64,000 nucleotides of DNA from Dirofilaria immitis (Eukaryota > Nematoda > Chromadorea > Rhabditida > Onchocercidae): the NCBI GenBank assembly GCA_024305405.1, contig JAKNDB010000086.1, forward strand, positions 991,001 to 1,055,000. The letters are read 5' to 3'. Each line of letters starts with the position of its first letter. Positions within the stretch are counted from its first letter, which is position 1. Under the pieces are notes generated by a model. That model made no database searches and was not told the origin of the DNA. It saw only the letters and a list, made by a program, of their open reading frames with translations. Made by a program: the position numbers and the translations under genes. Shown here piece after piece: positions 40,546-54,600 of the stretch.

Positions 40546-43500
40546 ATGATGACCCAACACGTTGCTTCAATTATGGCTACTACACCGATACCATTACTGC
40601 TTCTAATCCAGACTGCTGTACTTACGTTGCTTGTCCAATGGGTTCATTCCATTCCTATACCTAACTCACAGATTGGTAATTCTTATTATCATTTTTATAA
40701 TGACTACTTTTAATACTTCATTTTTTTGAATAGCTGAACATTTGTCCTCAATATGTCAAATAAATCAATAATTCAACTCTCCCTGTTCTACAAAATTTGA
40801 TAGCGGCAACAATTCTTTCGTATGCATAAGCTGATTATCCACATATTGATTAAATTACTGATCTTATTTTTATCATGCCGCAAATGATGAACACGCAAAT
40901 ATTGATTTTTTCTCGAAAACTGAATATATAACTTTTATGAGCACATCTTTATACACATAGGAAGCGTTCCTTATCAATTGTCACTTCCACATTGCATTGG
41001 AATGTTCAAACTCGATAGTGCGTAGAAAAATTTTTTCTGCATGACTTTTCAGCGGATTATAGTAGAAAACATTTATAACTTATATTATTTTAGAAAAGTT
41101 GAAGGCATCATTTACCATTATCAACACATTTTTTTTCTTTAGTGATTTTTAGCAGTAAAGTGGTTTATAGTAAAGTGGCTTATAATTCGATGTACTTCCT
41201 CTTCATTAAATTACTAATCAATCATTCACAGATTAAAATTAAAAATATTATATTTCTCTCTTGATGACAGTACAAGAGTTAAGTAATGTATTAAAGCAGA
41301 CATATTTTCGGGGCTAAGAAAAATTGCCATTAACTTCCCAGATATACAGTCGAATCATTGTAAAAAAATATTGTTCGCCATATAAGTAATAAAAAATTTC
41401 ACTGTATTTTGTTATGCTTATGCATCAAAAAAATTTTTTCTATCTGCGAATATGCTCAAAAAAATTGATTAGTTATGAAAATTTAAATAAACACAAAAAT
41501 GAAGAATATCAAAGCTTAGAAACCAATAGATAAATAATGAAAAAATGCATTTGTCTTCATTATTGTCTTAGTGATTTATCAGAAAATTTTAAAGATACGG
41601 AACACTTTAAAAATTATAAACTTGAAAGTAGAATATTTTGATTAAAATTTATGAACCATATTGAATTGCTGCACCATATTTTCACAGTATTTCTTAAATG
41701 TAATTTAAAAAAGGACAACATATTCCAATAAAAATTTTTAGAAAAAATTTAGTTTAAAAAAGTGGAGTGGAAACTGTTTGATTTAAGGTTAATCGGTTTT
41801 ACTCCTTCTGAGCCAGTTCATCCAGCTGAATATCTGAGCGACCATGATTTAGGTTATTTTCGGTGGCTGTACAGATAATAATACAGAAAGTTAGAACCTT
41901 TCCCTTTTTTGAGATTTGCGAAATTGTTTCCTACACAAAGAGAGAAAAATAAAAACAGGTTTTATCATCACAGTTCAAGAAATTGTGATGTTCAAGCATT
42001 TCGAAGAGCTCATTTTACGAGCTTCAAACAAAATTTGCCAGTAAATCATATTTTTCAATTCCAAAATAAACTTCAAGCAAAATTAAATTGAATTTAACCA
42101 AGCGTATTGATCAATCTTTTCCTTTTGGTATCTAAGTGCGTTATCGAATTTCACTGTGATTAAAACAGTTAATTTTTTAATTATCTTTTGTATGAAAGTT
42201 GTACTAAATTTTTTCTAAAACTTCAAATCGAATCATTTAATTTGAAGAATTTCAAATTTTTAATCATATTTTTCCTTTCAAATTTCTCAGAAATGAAAAC
42301 AAAAATTTTCAGGAAAAGCAGAAGTGGAATGTGGTGAAAATACAATCGAAGTAGTGTTCCTAACAGAAAGCGTATTCCAAGGTCGAATTTATGTGGTAGG
42401 GCATTCAAACGACGAGAGTTGCGTGTCACGCGATACTGGACGTCGAACTACATCGATCACAATACAAAAAGACCAATGTGGTGTGGTTGTTACGAGATCC
42501 GTTAGTTTATTCATCATTGAATGATTACGCAACTTTATCAGACTTCACTGTACAATAGGCTGATCACAGCTATGCTAGACTTCTCTGTCTTAAACTTTTG
42601 TAACCTTTACAATCACTTTCGGGAAAATCATTAAGAAGTAATTTTATTATGGATAGTAATCAATAGTGACATTCAATCTTGAAGACGTAAGCTGTGCTTT
42701 TATCCCACTTTTTCTAAAATTTATTTAATTTTAAAATTTTGCTTTCAGTGAAATCCAAGATATTTCTTGCTTATCGTTTCTTTTTTATAGGTAATTTCGT
42801 ATATCTCTTCTATAAATGATTATTTTAAAGGAAATGGACTAAATTGACTAAATGTATTCTTTCACAAAATCTAAAATATCTCTAGTTGGAGATTAAGTCC
42901 ATATTTACTTTTGAATTAATGTAGCTGATGATTCCTACAATAAAATTAGATTTAGTTACCACATTGTTATCATGTTTTTAATTTCATTACTCTGATTGTT
43001 GTTCGTAGGCTTGCATTTAGCTCTTACAAATATGTTGTTGAGCTAAAGTGCAATATCAATATTTGCCATAAAATGTTGCGTATGGTTATATATAAAGTAT
43101 CAAGTCTAATGCATGAAATTATTATTCTTTTGTCATTCTCTTGCCTCTCTTTTAAAAAAAAGTTATAAGTTGAAAAACAGGTGTGTTATGATGAACTCTT
43201 TTTTCTTGGATTTTGAATCAAATCATTTTTTCATCGACGAATTGGATGTTACTGACCATTAGTTATAAGTGTGAAATTCTTTGAGAATGATGGCCTTATA
43301 GCAGTTGAAAATTTTGGCTGAACTTTATGAAGCCATTTATATTACGACTGTAGTGACCTAATTGATAATCGAGCAAATATATCTAGTGTTTTTCTAGCTT
43401 CTCATACTCATCTTTCGGCGTCCATAACCGGAATTAGAAGGGGATAAAATAGGAAATTTCGCATTATATAAACTGATCAATTCAAGCTTTGGAATATAAA

Positions 43501-46500
43501 AATTTACTTTAAAAGTGATTTTTAATGGAAATTAAAATTTCTTAAGAAGAAAAATTATAGTTTTTTGCAATTCTTCAATTGACAACTCATCAATTTAATA
43601 TTGTTTGTTGCGGGACATAAAAACTAAAAAGGAGAATTATCAGATTTTACATTTTTTGATGAAAAAAAGGATGGAAGAGATAGGATGTTTTAAATAAATA
43701 ATAAAAATAGTAAGTTGGTCACAATGCAATGTCCATATTCATCTTACCTGCTGCAATTATAAACAGATATAGGGTACAAAAAAATCCTAGTTTTTTCACT
43801 GTTCAGATCCTGACATAAAAATAGTCGGTAATTATAATTAATAAGAATAATTGATATTTATGGCCTTTTCAATTCCAATTCAATTTTCCACCTTAAGATA
43901 TTTATTTCCCTTTGCTAGTGTCTTTTAATGTATTCCTTATCGTTCTTAATGTTATGATTTTTTTTTAAATCATTGTTTAAAGAAGGAATATAAGGCAAAT
44001 TTAGAGGGCTATTATTAGCTCTATATTGTTAAATCATATTATCAATTAATCCATATGGAATTGAGAACTATCAAATTCTGCATCATTATGTTTGAAGTAG
44101 GATAAGGATTTAAAAGTACATTTTGAGTTGCACGGCTACTTCACGTGTTATACATTTTGAATTTCGAACATTTTCGGCATTATCTCTGACCTGCAATTGA
44201 GTAGAAAAAATAGATAAAGTTAAGTGATTAAAGTGAATAAATGATATTTTTGATTTAACCTTTTATCATAACTAATAGCATATCAAAAAATTCTTATCTT
44301 TCTTGTACAATTTCAAAAATTATGCTAAAAAAGCAGTACTAGAATTAATTTAAAAGATTTTGATTCATAATTAATTCCGGCAATACCTTTTATTTTTTAC
44401 TTTTTAATAAGATTCCTGCTTCTAAAGCCTTTTATTTTATATTTATTCATTGAACTATTAATCGTAGTAAGAGATCATAATGCCCTAAATTATAATACAT
44501 CATAATTCAGAATAAGTAAATGTCATTTCTAAAAAGTATTATATGTTTATTATCAATGCAGAGTGATTCATCATTTATCCTTTATATTCTACTCAAAATC
44601 TCCTCTCAACTCGATGACTCTTATGATTGTGATGTTATACCAACAAGTATCTTTTATTGCTTTTTCTGGAAGAGAAAATTCAGTTTGTCAAGTTAATCAT
44701 CAACTGAATTCTTATGAATTCGAGAAACTACTCAAAGAATTCACACTAATGATTCAAGTAGTTCGAATAATGAAGGAATAAACTTACAAAGTTAATAGTC
44801 TTTGGAATAAGAATTCTACATTCGAGAAAACAATATGATTCAAAATCATATATGAAGTAATCAAAGTATTATGAAGAATCTCTTAAATAAATTGGTTGAG
44901 GCATTTTACGATCAGCGAAGATCCCAGTATTTCATAGTACAAATAATATTATTAATAATGTTTATGAACTTTATATCACTGATATCTGCTAATTATATAA
45001 TAAATATTAAAATTAAGCTAGTAATATTTATTAACTGTATAATTATAAAAGGCCAAAATAATCACTAATTTAATGAAGGCCGAAATCTGGAAATATTTGT
45101 CCGAATCATTTTTCTTAGCAGTTTGAATCTAATTTTTATTTACTGAAGTATGTGAAATCTCTATGTGAGTAAATAAATATTCGAGTATATGGTAGGTAAC
45201 ATTGACGTGTAACAACATGGCAACAAAAGCCTTCGCTGATATAACTTGTTTTTCTTTTTCATGAAATTTTATCCCAAAGACCTCATTTACGAAGACATTT
45301 TCATGATATGTGATATCGCTGAAGATAAACTTGTTGATATACGTAAGATTTATTAAATGAATTTTGATGCTTTCTATAGAAAACTGAGCAAACAAATCTG
45401 TAAAACAAATAGGATATAGAATAGTTTATAGAAAATGCTTATTTTGTCAGTTTTTGTTATCTTAGATTGAGAATGATCAACTTAACAAGTTGTAAAAGGT
45501 TGAAAAGTTTTTAAATCCAGAGAATTTTAAAGCATTAACAGAAGTTTCAGCTACAGCTGGAAGGACTATCTTTATTAAGTACAACAATCACTTGCTTATA
45601 CTTCTTCGATCATATAATTTTCATACAGATTTTGTGCTTAAATCCCTTACTTATTTTTAAATTTGTCATGACCTTTTCAGATTTTTGGAAATATAGTTAT
45701 TGGATGGAAGCTAGGATACAAAAGACAACAGCAATAAACAATTTTCAAAGTAAAAAAAAAGGACCCCATTTTATAAAACTGTGATTCTTCGAATTTGTCG
45801 GGTCGGAATGATTTTCTTATCGATTGCTTTGATTTCCTTAAGCTCAGATACCATGTAGCAAAATTGAATATTTAAAAAATTTGACATTATATAATTTATT
45901 TTTCAAATCTTAAAACAAAAGATAAGTGTTTTAGAAGATAATTAAAAAGTTGTACAAAATTTAATAATCGTTTTGGCATTATCAGGATTGACAAAATTTT
46001 TCAAAAAAAAAATGAAAAATTACTAAGAAAAGGAAAGAATAGAGAAAAAATGAAAAAGAATAAGATTTGAGATTTATCTATTCATTAAAAATTCTATTCT
46101 TGATTCTATTAGATATTTGACTTTTTCTAGAATAATATCAAATTAATACCATATATAATCTTTTTTTATTTTAGATTAATGAAGCGTTTTTTTTTATTTT
46201 ATATTAATATTAATGGCTAATTGAGAGATGCAGAAGTAAAATAATGGCTAATTGAGAGATGCATAAGTTTTTTATTTTATATTAATATTAATGGCTAATT
46301 AAGAGATGCATAAGTAAAATCAAGTTGAACAATTTGAAAATTCCTCGAATTGTGTCAGTATGCTAAAGGCTTTAGAAACAAGAATCTTATTAAATTATTT
46401 TAAATGAGAACAAAGATATAGTTGTCGCTCTTCACTGATTCTCCGACACAACCAGTTTTTTATTTATTTTCTTGATTAGATAACCGCAAATACTATTACT

Positions 46501-49256
46501 CTCATCCAGGCAACATTTCAGAATAATAGTAATTGCTATTGGCTTGATATCGTTATAAAAGGAAACGGTAATGAGAGCACATTTTTCGGTAATGAGAGCA
46601 CTTATTTATCAAACAAAAAACTTTTAACCTAACAGCAGTTATTCAATCAATTAATAATAAATTTGTTTTGTACTGCATAGAACTCCATATGACAATCGTC
46701 TATGTATTCTTTTTCGTTTACGTCCGACAGCAATTGTGATGTTATATAATAAGAAAGATTTCTGAATAATATTTGTTAAAAATTAAAATTTATTTGTTTC
46801 CTAACCAATAACTGATAAGGTGAACGAAAGAAGTGGAACATGAAAGCCCAGAAAATTCAGAAATATTGTTTAGGCAACTGTGAAATATTAAAATTGAAGG
46901 CAATATAATTGATATTTTAGATTACATTATTTTTGCTGAGATATGAATTCCATCGATTGCAGACCAATCCACCGGGTATGTTCGCTAACGTAAAAGTGAT
47001 GATTTCGTTTCATGAAGAATTTATCACAAAAGTGGATAGGGTTAGTTTATCACTCTTCTGATCTTGAAAATTTTCAAATTTTGAAAATCAGTAGCGAAAT
47101 TAACAAATTTTGTGATCAGCCAGAACACCTGGCTATCTCACATCATCTTAATAGGATATAGAATTTATTTGATATTCGATTAATGAAAGGATGTATAATA
47201 AAAGACAATTTGTTAAAAATATGAATGGAATCTTGAGTTCAATGTGAAAATAATAAAAGTTACAAAAGATTACTTTCAAAGTCGACAATATATGGAAAAC
47301 TTTTCTATGACTTCATCATTTACAACTTGAGATTATTAAAGATTGGGCCAAATTCTGGTGCACAAGATGTGAAAAGAGAAAGATCGCGACTGATTATCTT
47401 CAAGTATATACCTTCAGGGTTATGAAATCAGTTGCTTCTACATGGAAGCAGATAAAACAGTAACATATCCACTAACAGTGTCAATGAAGTCGCTGGAACC
47501 GTTCACAGAGTTGGCTGAAATGCCACGATGCCATTACGAAGTGGTAGATCCCATTTCCATGGAACCATTATCTGTCGTTTCTGTTGGCAGCAAATTGCTT
47601 CATAAATGGAAATGTGATTCTACTGATACGAGTAAAATATTTTCTATTGCATGCAAATTAATTAGTGATAGCTTAATGTAAAGATCGAATAATAATTTTA
47701 AATATTTTTCTCACAAAAATATTTCCAATCCAATAAATAATTCGCAGAAAATTAACAAAACGTATGTATGTTATTATCAAATTCTTACATTACATTATTA
47801 TTGCATAGTAATTAGTATAATTTCATTATTATACGACATAGAAATTTCGATTTCCAATCGTAACTTTTTTTTCTTTTGGAGCTATCAGTGCAGTAATCAG
47901 TTCCTCTCTTTTTATTTAAAGCTAATTTCACTTCAGTTGAAATAAAATTTCTATTGCTATCATAACTTTAAATCTTAGACCTGTGGTGTATGACAGTTCA
48001 TTCATGCTTCGTTGAAGATGGATCTGGTACACAATTTGTTATACTCAATGAAGATGGGTAAGTGCATCATCGTTCCTAATTTAAATACTCTACTCGTGAA
48101 ACTCCTGCAATTTATAAATCTATGATTTATCGGAATCAGAATAGTATAATATTAGTTGGAATGTATGATCATAATATAAAAAGCCAAATAAATATAATGC
48201 CATTCTAATGGGGACAGAAAAATTGAAGAAGTAATTTTATATTGTTGGCAATTGCTTGTAATATTTACTTATGATTAAGATTTCATTTTAGATGTGCAAT
48301 CGATCGATATCTGCTGGATAACTTGGAATACGGTCCTAGAGAATTAGAAGCACAAAGGAAGCACATGCTTTCAAATTTGCAGACAAAGTAGTAGTGAACT
48401 TCCAATGCTCGGTTAGATTGGATATTCGAGATGGCGAGTGTCCAGTAAGATGTTTTTGATTTTTAATAGCATAGAGAGCCATAATAACATAAATGAGTAT
48501 AAACAGGTAATTTATCTTATCAAAAATTAGATACTCAATTTCAACTTTTAATTATTGCTTCATATGCCTGGATTAAAAGTTCGGCTTTTTGCAGAAATCT
48601 TGGATTTATAAGTTTTATATTCACATCTATCTTCTATTATAAAATATTTACAATTATTATTTCCGAATTTCTCAAATTTTGTTCGAAAAATTAATTAGAT
48701 GGACAACTTTTTAATCCTAATTTTCCAAATTTTATTTTCACTTTTCAGCTATTTTGTGTTTTACCGTCTACTTAGATATGAATATGTGTTTTGCAATATT
48801 CAGAAGCCACAGTGCCGAGATTTGAGCAATCAGAGAAAGGCAGTAAGACGGCGTGCATTGCCAGATTTGCCGTTACTTCTGAATTTGACTGATCGAATGG
48901 CCGAAGTAGACGTCCGTGCCCAGCAACTTGATGTACTGGACACTCAGCTAGGTATCTTTTCCTTCATTTCCTACGTTTTATTTATACTGTATTTTATAAA
49001 ATCTTCATTAATATGTTCACTCTCTTTTTTCAAAATTTTTTCAACATTTTCTTACGTAATTATTCTTATCAAAGATTTCGGCGTTTCACCGAACAATCCA
49101 CGAGTCGCTGCACAGATTCATCAATTACAAAGGCCAGAAGATAAATGTATTAGTACGACAGCAGTAGTTGTTGGCGCTTCACTCTGTGCTACAGTGATGT
49201 TCGCATTTGTCGTACATATCGCATACCTTTACAGAAGGATACAACTTAAACGATAA
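40546..49256 (+). CDS. Cuticlin-like ZP-domain membrane protein
   Basis: Extracellular polymer-forming protein of the nematode CUT/CUTL group, which builds alae, cuticle or apical matrix. Exons: 40546-40675, 42313-42500, 46963-47040, 47418-47631, 47979-48057, 48292-48444, 48804-48951 and 49075-49256 (TAA), about 390 residues, phases consistent. Exon 1 is a signal peptide (LLLLIQTAVLTLLVQWVHS). The ZP domain runs from VECGENTIEVVFLTESVF through GYEISCFYMEADKTVTYPLT and HKWKCDSTD to WCMTVHSCFVEDG, LNEDGCAIDRYLLDNLEY and NFQCSVRLDIRDGECP. A basic RKAVRRR stretch after the domain fits a processing site, and the C-terminus has one membrane helix (VVVGASLCATVMFAFVVHIA) plus a short basic tail. Exon 6 lacks one A at 48354-48356; this truncates the literal reading and is probably technical. 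Intron 2 is 4.46 kb, far longer than the others here. AATAAA follows at 49260. Confidence 0.93.
46188..46320. repeat. Tandem repeat in the large intron of the cuticlin-like gene
   Basis: Three copies of TAATGGCTAATTGAGAGATGCA or a close variant, followed by TAAGTAAAAT or TAAGTTTTT, starting near 46211, 46242 and 46289. Two are preceded by the same TTTTTTATTTTATATTAATA segment. Confidence 0.85.
46563..46604. repeat. Short tandem duplication, about 21-bp units
   Basis: CGGTAATGAGAGCAC occurs twice 21 bp apart in the same large intron. Confidence 0.75.
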
Positions 49257-51679
49257 TAGAATAAAATTAAGCGGAACTGGTAGCTGATGCAAATGCTAGT
49301 GCTATAGTTTTTATTTTTCTTTGATTTCCTTCTACTCATAAAACGTATGTTCGGGTGAAATCTGCATTTCTATTGTTGGGCATGAAGTTTCACCTTCAGA
49401 AAATCATTTTTTATCTCTTCATACCCAGAATTTATATAGGAAATTTCTGACTCTTATTTCACTAACAAAATTTTTTTGTTAACTTGGAAAAATGACAATC
49501 GAGCTTGAGAGATTTCATTTCATTTCTGCTTCTAATCTAAAAACTATTTCCTACATACGGGCTATTGCGAATTCATTGGCAATGTCGATCCGGTTTTTTT
49601 CATTTAAGATAACAAGACGAGCTTGATATTATACAAATAGCTATGTATTTTTATGGCATTGTTGGCAGCTGATACAGATCAAAATGTAGAATCCTGAGTT
49701 TCATTTTACATCATCTTAAAAGAAGATTGAAGAAAGTATTTCTGTTAGTTTCTCATTTTCATGGCAAACATTGAATACTAAACAATTATATATTTATTAC
49801 ATTATTCTGTTTTGACCACTTTATTATTTGTGAAATCCCACACCTTTTTTTCTTGAAATTACTCTTAAATGGGTCGGCTAATTAATTAATTAATTGATTG
49901 ATTGATTAGGATATGACTTTTAAATAATGAAATGTAAGACAATGAAATGACAATGCCGTTCGCAGCAAACGTTATGAAAGTCATATACAAATTTTTTATT
50001 AACTCATTCTTTATTTCAAGAATCAAATTCGTTTTATTTCGATTTTAGTCATACTTTGCTTTTGCTAATAATTCAATGGCAATATGTTGTTGCTATGTAT
50101 TGTACATTATCGTTTGTTTGTTCAATCAATATATTTGTAATTTTCTGTGTTTTTTTAAAATCATATCCAACTTTGCTTATCATTAGATTGAAAGTTTTGT
50201 CCATAAAATTTTGTTTTAATTTCAATTAGTATTTTGAAAAGTTTATTTCATATTACTAATCTATTGTTTATTATTCAGTAATAAAATCTTGCACAATTCT
50301 AGATTGGAGATTAGAATAAATTTTTGAATATGCAAATCTGTCAATATAAATCGTAATTTAAGAAATGAATGGACTCAATAACGTCGCGGAAAGCATCGGC
50401 CCAGTCCGCGAAATAATCAACAGCCAGTGCATTTGTCCAAACTAAGTTTTCAGTGACGATTTTCTTTGTTTGAGTACCATCCATAGCAAGGCGAACTATG
50501 AATGGTTTTGTGCTCCAATTACTTGCAAACAGTTCGCTCCAAAGAATGCATTTATCATAAGTTATGTAAAATGATTAACGATGAAGAATAAAATAGAGTC
50601 CTCAGTGAATATCAAACATTCTATTCCTGTTCTCAAGAAGAATGTCGAGACTGCTCAAAGAGCAGGGAACAAGCAATTATTTAAAGATTTCATATAATTT
50701 TATTTGAATTTGTTGAAAAAAATCGTTTATTAATTATGAAGGATGTATATGAAGATCCATCTCATCACGATTTACTATAGAGAGCACATGATGGATATAC
50801 AATAATGAAGTTATCAGTCACACTCCTTGAGATGATAACATTGTTTTAATGCAGTTAAACGCCACCCTATGCAAAAAATATGTTGTAATTATAAAATTCT
50901 TACAACCACTATCAACAGCTAGTTTTAAGACAATTTGGGAACTACATATTTATATTTTCCAAAAAGAAAAAGTACCGTGTTAAAGGATAAAAAATGCAAA
51001 AATAATAAACAGACCGCTATCAGTGCGATAATATTAAAATTTAAATCGATTAAGCTCGACTGTTTATAAAGATCCTGGAAATATGAAAAAGAACCGAATA
51101 GAGCTTCCCAGATTATCGCAAAACTAAATAATCACTCAGAACTTTTAATTATATTCCCAAACCACTTAGAATTAGTAAGATCGAGTAGTACATTGAACTG
51201 TAAACTTATTCTTTGAAAATACATAACAAATGCTTGTTCATATTGATTCTAATAATGAGATAGCAAACAATCAAACTCACCGACACATTTCGCCAACTGT
51301 TTGTCATAAAAGAGCACAATCGGTTATTGTGCAGTTACTAAACAGATGATGATCAAAATAAACACTGTTATCATCTGCAACATTTGTGACATTCCCGAAA
51401 TTAGTTTTTGCATAAATGAAATACTTTTAAGAGAAAGAGATCTTCAACTCCTAATAATTGATAACGAACTGCAATATTTGATTAATTTGAAGTTGTAGGG
51501 AACAAATAGATATTTATCAGAGTTTCTTTACTAACTCTGATATTGGAAACGCAAAAGATTAATATGAAATAATGATTATTTCAACATTATAACTTTTTTG
51601 ACGATTCCAGGTATGATGCTTGCGGAAAAAAATAAACATTTTAATTAATAATGGAATCTGCTAACAAAAAAACACCCAC
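49257..51679. other. Intergenic region with an LRP relic
   Basis: AT-rich sequence downstream of the cuticlin-like gene. The only recognisable element is the YWTD fragment at 50355-50552 (minus). A short ATTA/GATT tetranucleotide run is at 49879-49908. A weak cysteine-containing segment at about 51284-51340 (minus) could be a further relic exon but is not called. Confidence 0.5.
50355..50552 (-). pseudogene. LDL-receptor-related protein (YWTD propeller) fragment
   Basis: The minus strand reads RLAMDGTQTKKIVTENLVW, TNALAVDYFAD, WADAFRDVIESIHF: the LRP YWTD repeat pattern 'R..MDG....IV...L.WPN.L..DY..D.LYWADA..D.IE'. About four residues normally present between the DYFAD and WADA parts are absent. 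The frame enters a stop soon after, and I find no acceptor, donor or further blades next to it. It is therefore probably a decayed fragment from a lipoprotein-receptor gene; a functional exon of a broken gene model is the alternative. Confidence 0.6.
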
Positions 51680-54600
51680 CAGAAAAAGTCTCATTATTGT
51701 CAACTGCTTGTTGGCGCAAATAGCAATTGTTGTTATTTGCATTAGTCAATATGTCAAAATAGTTCTGCATGACCTGTTAAAAAAAAAAGAAATAAATTGA
51801 GGAACATTTGAGAATATTACACTTTAGGAAATAGTGTAAGAAATTTTCTTCACTTGAAAATCCTAAAAATTTGAATTCTTTCCCTTTTGAGCGCCTGTAA
51901 TCTAAAAAGTGATAAATGATATTTATTGAATCAATAAATTCCAATGTCTATGCTTACAAAATCTCTTTATCTAACAAATTTTCCTTGAAATTTAAAATTT
52001 GACTAGAAGAATCCGAAATTAAAGAATTTTGAGAGACTGAATTATGCGAAAGGAGTAACAAACTTTTGTAATTTGAGGACATGCTTCATAAAAAGATTTA
52101 GTGGTTCCACATCCAATGTAACGTCTAGCGAACTTGCATTGTTCGAATGATGGATTAGATGTTTCCTAGTTTATGATATAAATTAAAATTCGATATCATA
52201 AAAACTACGAATAAGAAAAATAAGAGTTAAAAGAATAATCATAATCACCCAGTCTTTATATTCCAGCACATGATTAATAGCAAGAATAATTCTGGAGTCG
52301 GACAACAATGTTGTTCAAAACAAATGGATATAATAATCAACTAAGAAACTTGTAACAAATTGAAAAACTATAAAACTAATATCTGAAAATAAAGCAAAAT
52401 AAACTCTTTTAGAAAGAGGATTATATTGATCCAGGAAATGTGCAATATCTGAACAATCGCTTTCATTATAAATTGAATGAAGCTTTTCAATGCAGCTTTG
52501 TTGATTTGATAATAAGTTAGCAAAGTTGTCACCGTAGTAATAATCATAAATCTTTTCATATATTCCTAAAAAATAATAAAAATATTATTATTGTCTAGCA
52601 AAAAGAAAAACACGAGACCGAGTTAAGGCTACCATAAAGTTATTTGAATCTTTTTAGGTTTCAGTGTTGCACGAAATATATGTTTCTTTCCAACTGGGGG
52701 CTGCGAAAACAAAAGACAAATCTGCATTGTGAACTAATGTCTTGGACATTTTTTTGTAAATTTTGTAAGTTAAGTAAGGTGTTCTCTTCATTAATTGATG
52801 AAAAGGAATGCGGAACAATTGGTATTCGAGATATTCATATTTCCTCAATTCTATTGCTGCCTCTACTGCATATCGTTCACTTGCTATATCACATCGGTTA
52901 CTTTTATTTTTATTGGTCGAATTTATTAAATCTGAAAGGATTGATGTAGGTAGTGTAAAAAAATATTGCCCACTAAATCCGAAAATTCAAGTTACCCTCT
53001 CTCAAAATTCATTTCTTCTTGAAAAAATTTTTGCTCACATCATCGTTTGCAATTCAATTTTACAAAAGAATTATTCTAAGGTAAAAATAATTGTATTTAG
53101 TGTTCAATTTCATTAACTTGAAGAATCCATTTCTTTAAATTCGATGTAATATAATATAGTGCATAAAAACAATTTATTTAATATATAGCGAAAAACGACA
53201 TACCTTCCAATGAAAACTCATTAATTTTACTGATTGATACTTTTTGAATTGGTAAAATTTAATTTCGATAAATTTGAATTCAGTTTTCGTAAATCGCATG
53301 AATTTTGATTAGAATTTAAAAGAAGTTCATAATATTTTCGAATCATCTGAAAAGAAGATTTAAAAAATTAATAAAAATGAAATAAAAGGATTCAATGTGT
53401 ACTTGAAAAACAGAACAACAATTTCTTCAGTCCAACGTTAATGCTCAGTATTCTCATTTATTCCAAAGCAATTTAATGTGGCATAAATCAGATCTGAATA
53501 GACTATTTGAATTGTCAGATATCTTTAGCTGAATGATAAGACGAGAGATAAATCAACCAATAACTATTATCTAGTAAATGATGGTCATGTGAATGGAATT
53601 TATTTTAGAAACCTCAGCAGCAGCAAAACAAGCTTTATTATAAGCATCGGTGACACTACAGTTAAGATGCCATTGTACAAAGCCACATTTTCGATCCCAA
53701 ATATCATCATGTTCATATTCCTAAAGATTCGAATATTTCATTTAAAAGAAAAATCATTTGAAAAAATTATTAACATGAAAATAATGATGAGATATGATTT
53801 CACTTAAAAGTACTAATATTCTTAACTCTGATAGTGAGATCAATAAGAAGACACAACTAAATTAAAAAGGTCAGTGTAATTTAAATTAAGTCTTTAATGG
53901 ATGTTATTTATTTTGTTTGTAAACATAAATTTAATTTGGTATAATGGTGACAAATATTCTGCATATCCAAAATAAATCAAAACTGTGTTAATAATTTTTT
54001 AAATATTAGGCACAACAAAATTGCAAAAGGTTAGTGAAATTTAATAATATGTTCTATATTTAGAAAAATTATGGTACAAAAGCTGCTTATTTAAGAAGAA
54101 CATTGATCCCTATTGTTTTATAGTAATGCTTTGGAGACATGCTTTGATTTGTCGTGCAAATGCAAATTATAAGATTATCCCGACAAAATAAATCTTCACC
54201 TTCGAAGTAGGAACTGTTTATCATTGGAAATTAGCACAAAATCATAGGCGGAATATGAAGAGCATAAAGGATAACTTATCTTGTCAATTCCTTGTTTTTT
54301 TGTAAAAATTTAGAAGATCTGACAAAAGATAATACAGCTGTCTATTTGTTTTATAAATACTTTCTCTGAAGAGAGTATTTATCCGAGATTGTTGTTTCAT
54401 CAGTATCAAATACTCTGTTTATTTCTTTGCAGAGTGATAATCAGAATAATAGGAACAAATAGAATGCAATGCAACTTTAATCTTCTGCGTGTTTCATATT
54501 CATTTCATTTTTCGATTACAACTTCTACAAAATTGTTTCTTTTTGAAATAATTATTCCTTATGTTGAGGATAGTAAAACAAATAACTATATTTCCTCAAT

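Noticed and set aside
51284..51340. Possible EGF-like exon (minus) reading CTITDCALL and GEMCR with a GTGAGT donor
   Set aside because: Too short, contains a stop, and joins neither the cysteine-rich gene nor the LRP relic in phase.
52644..53116. Plus-strand frames of about 100 codons
   Set aside because: They lie opposite an exon of the minus-strand cysteine-rich gene and show no motif of their own.
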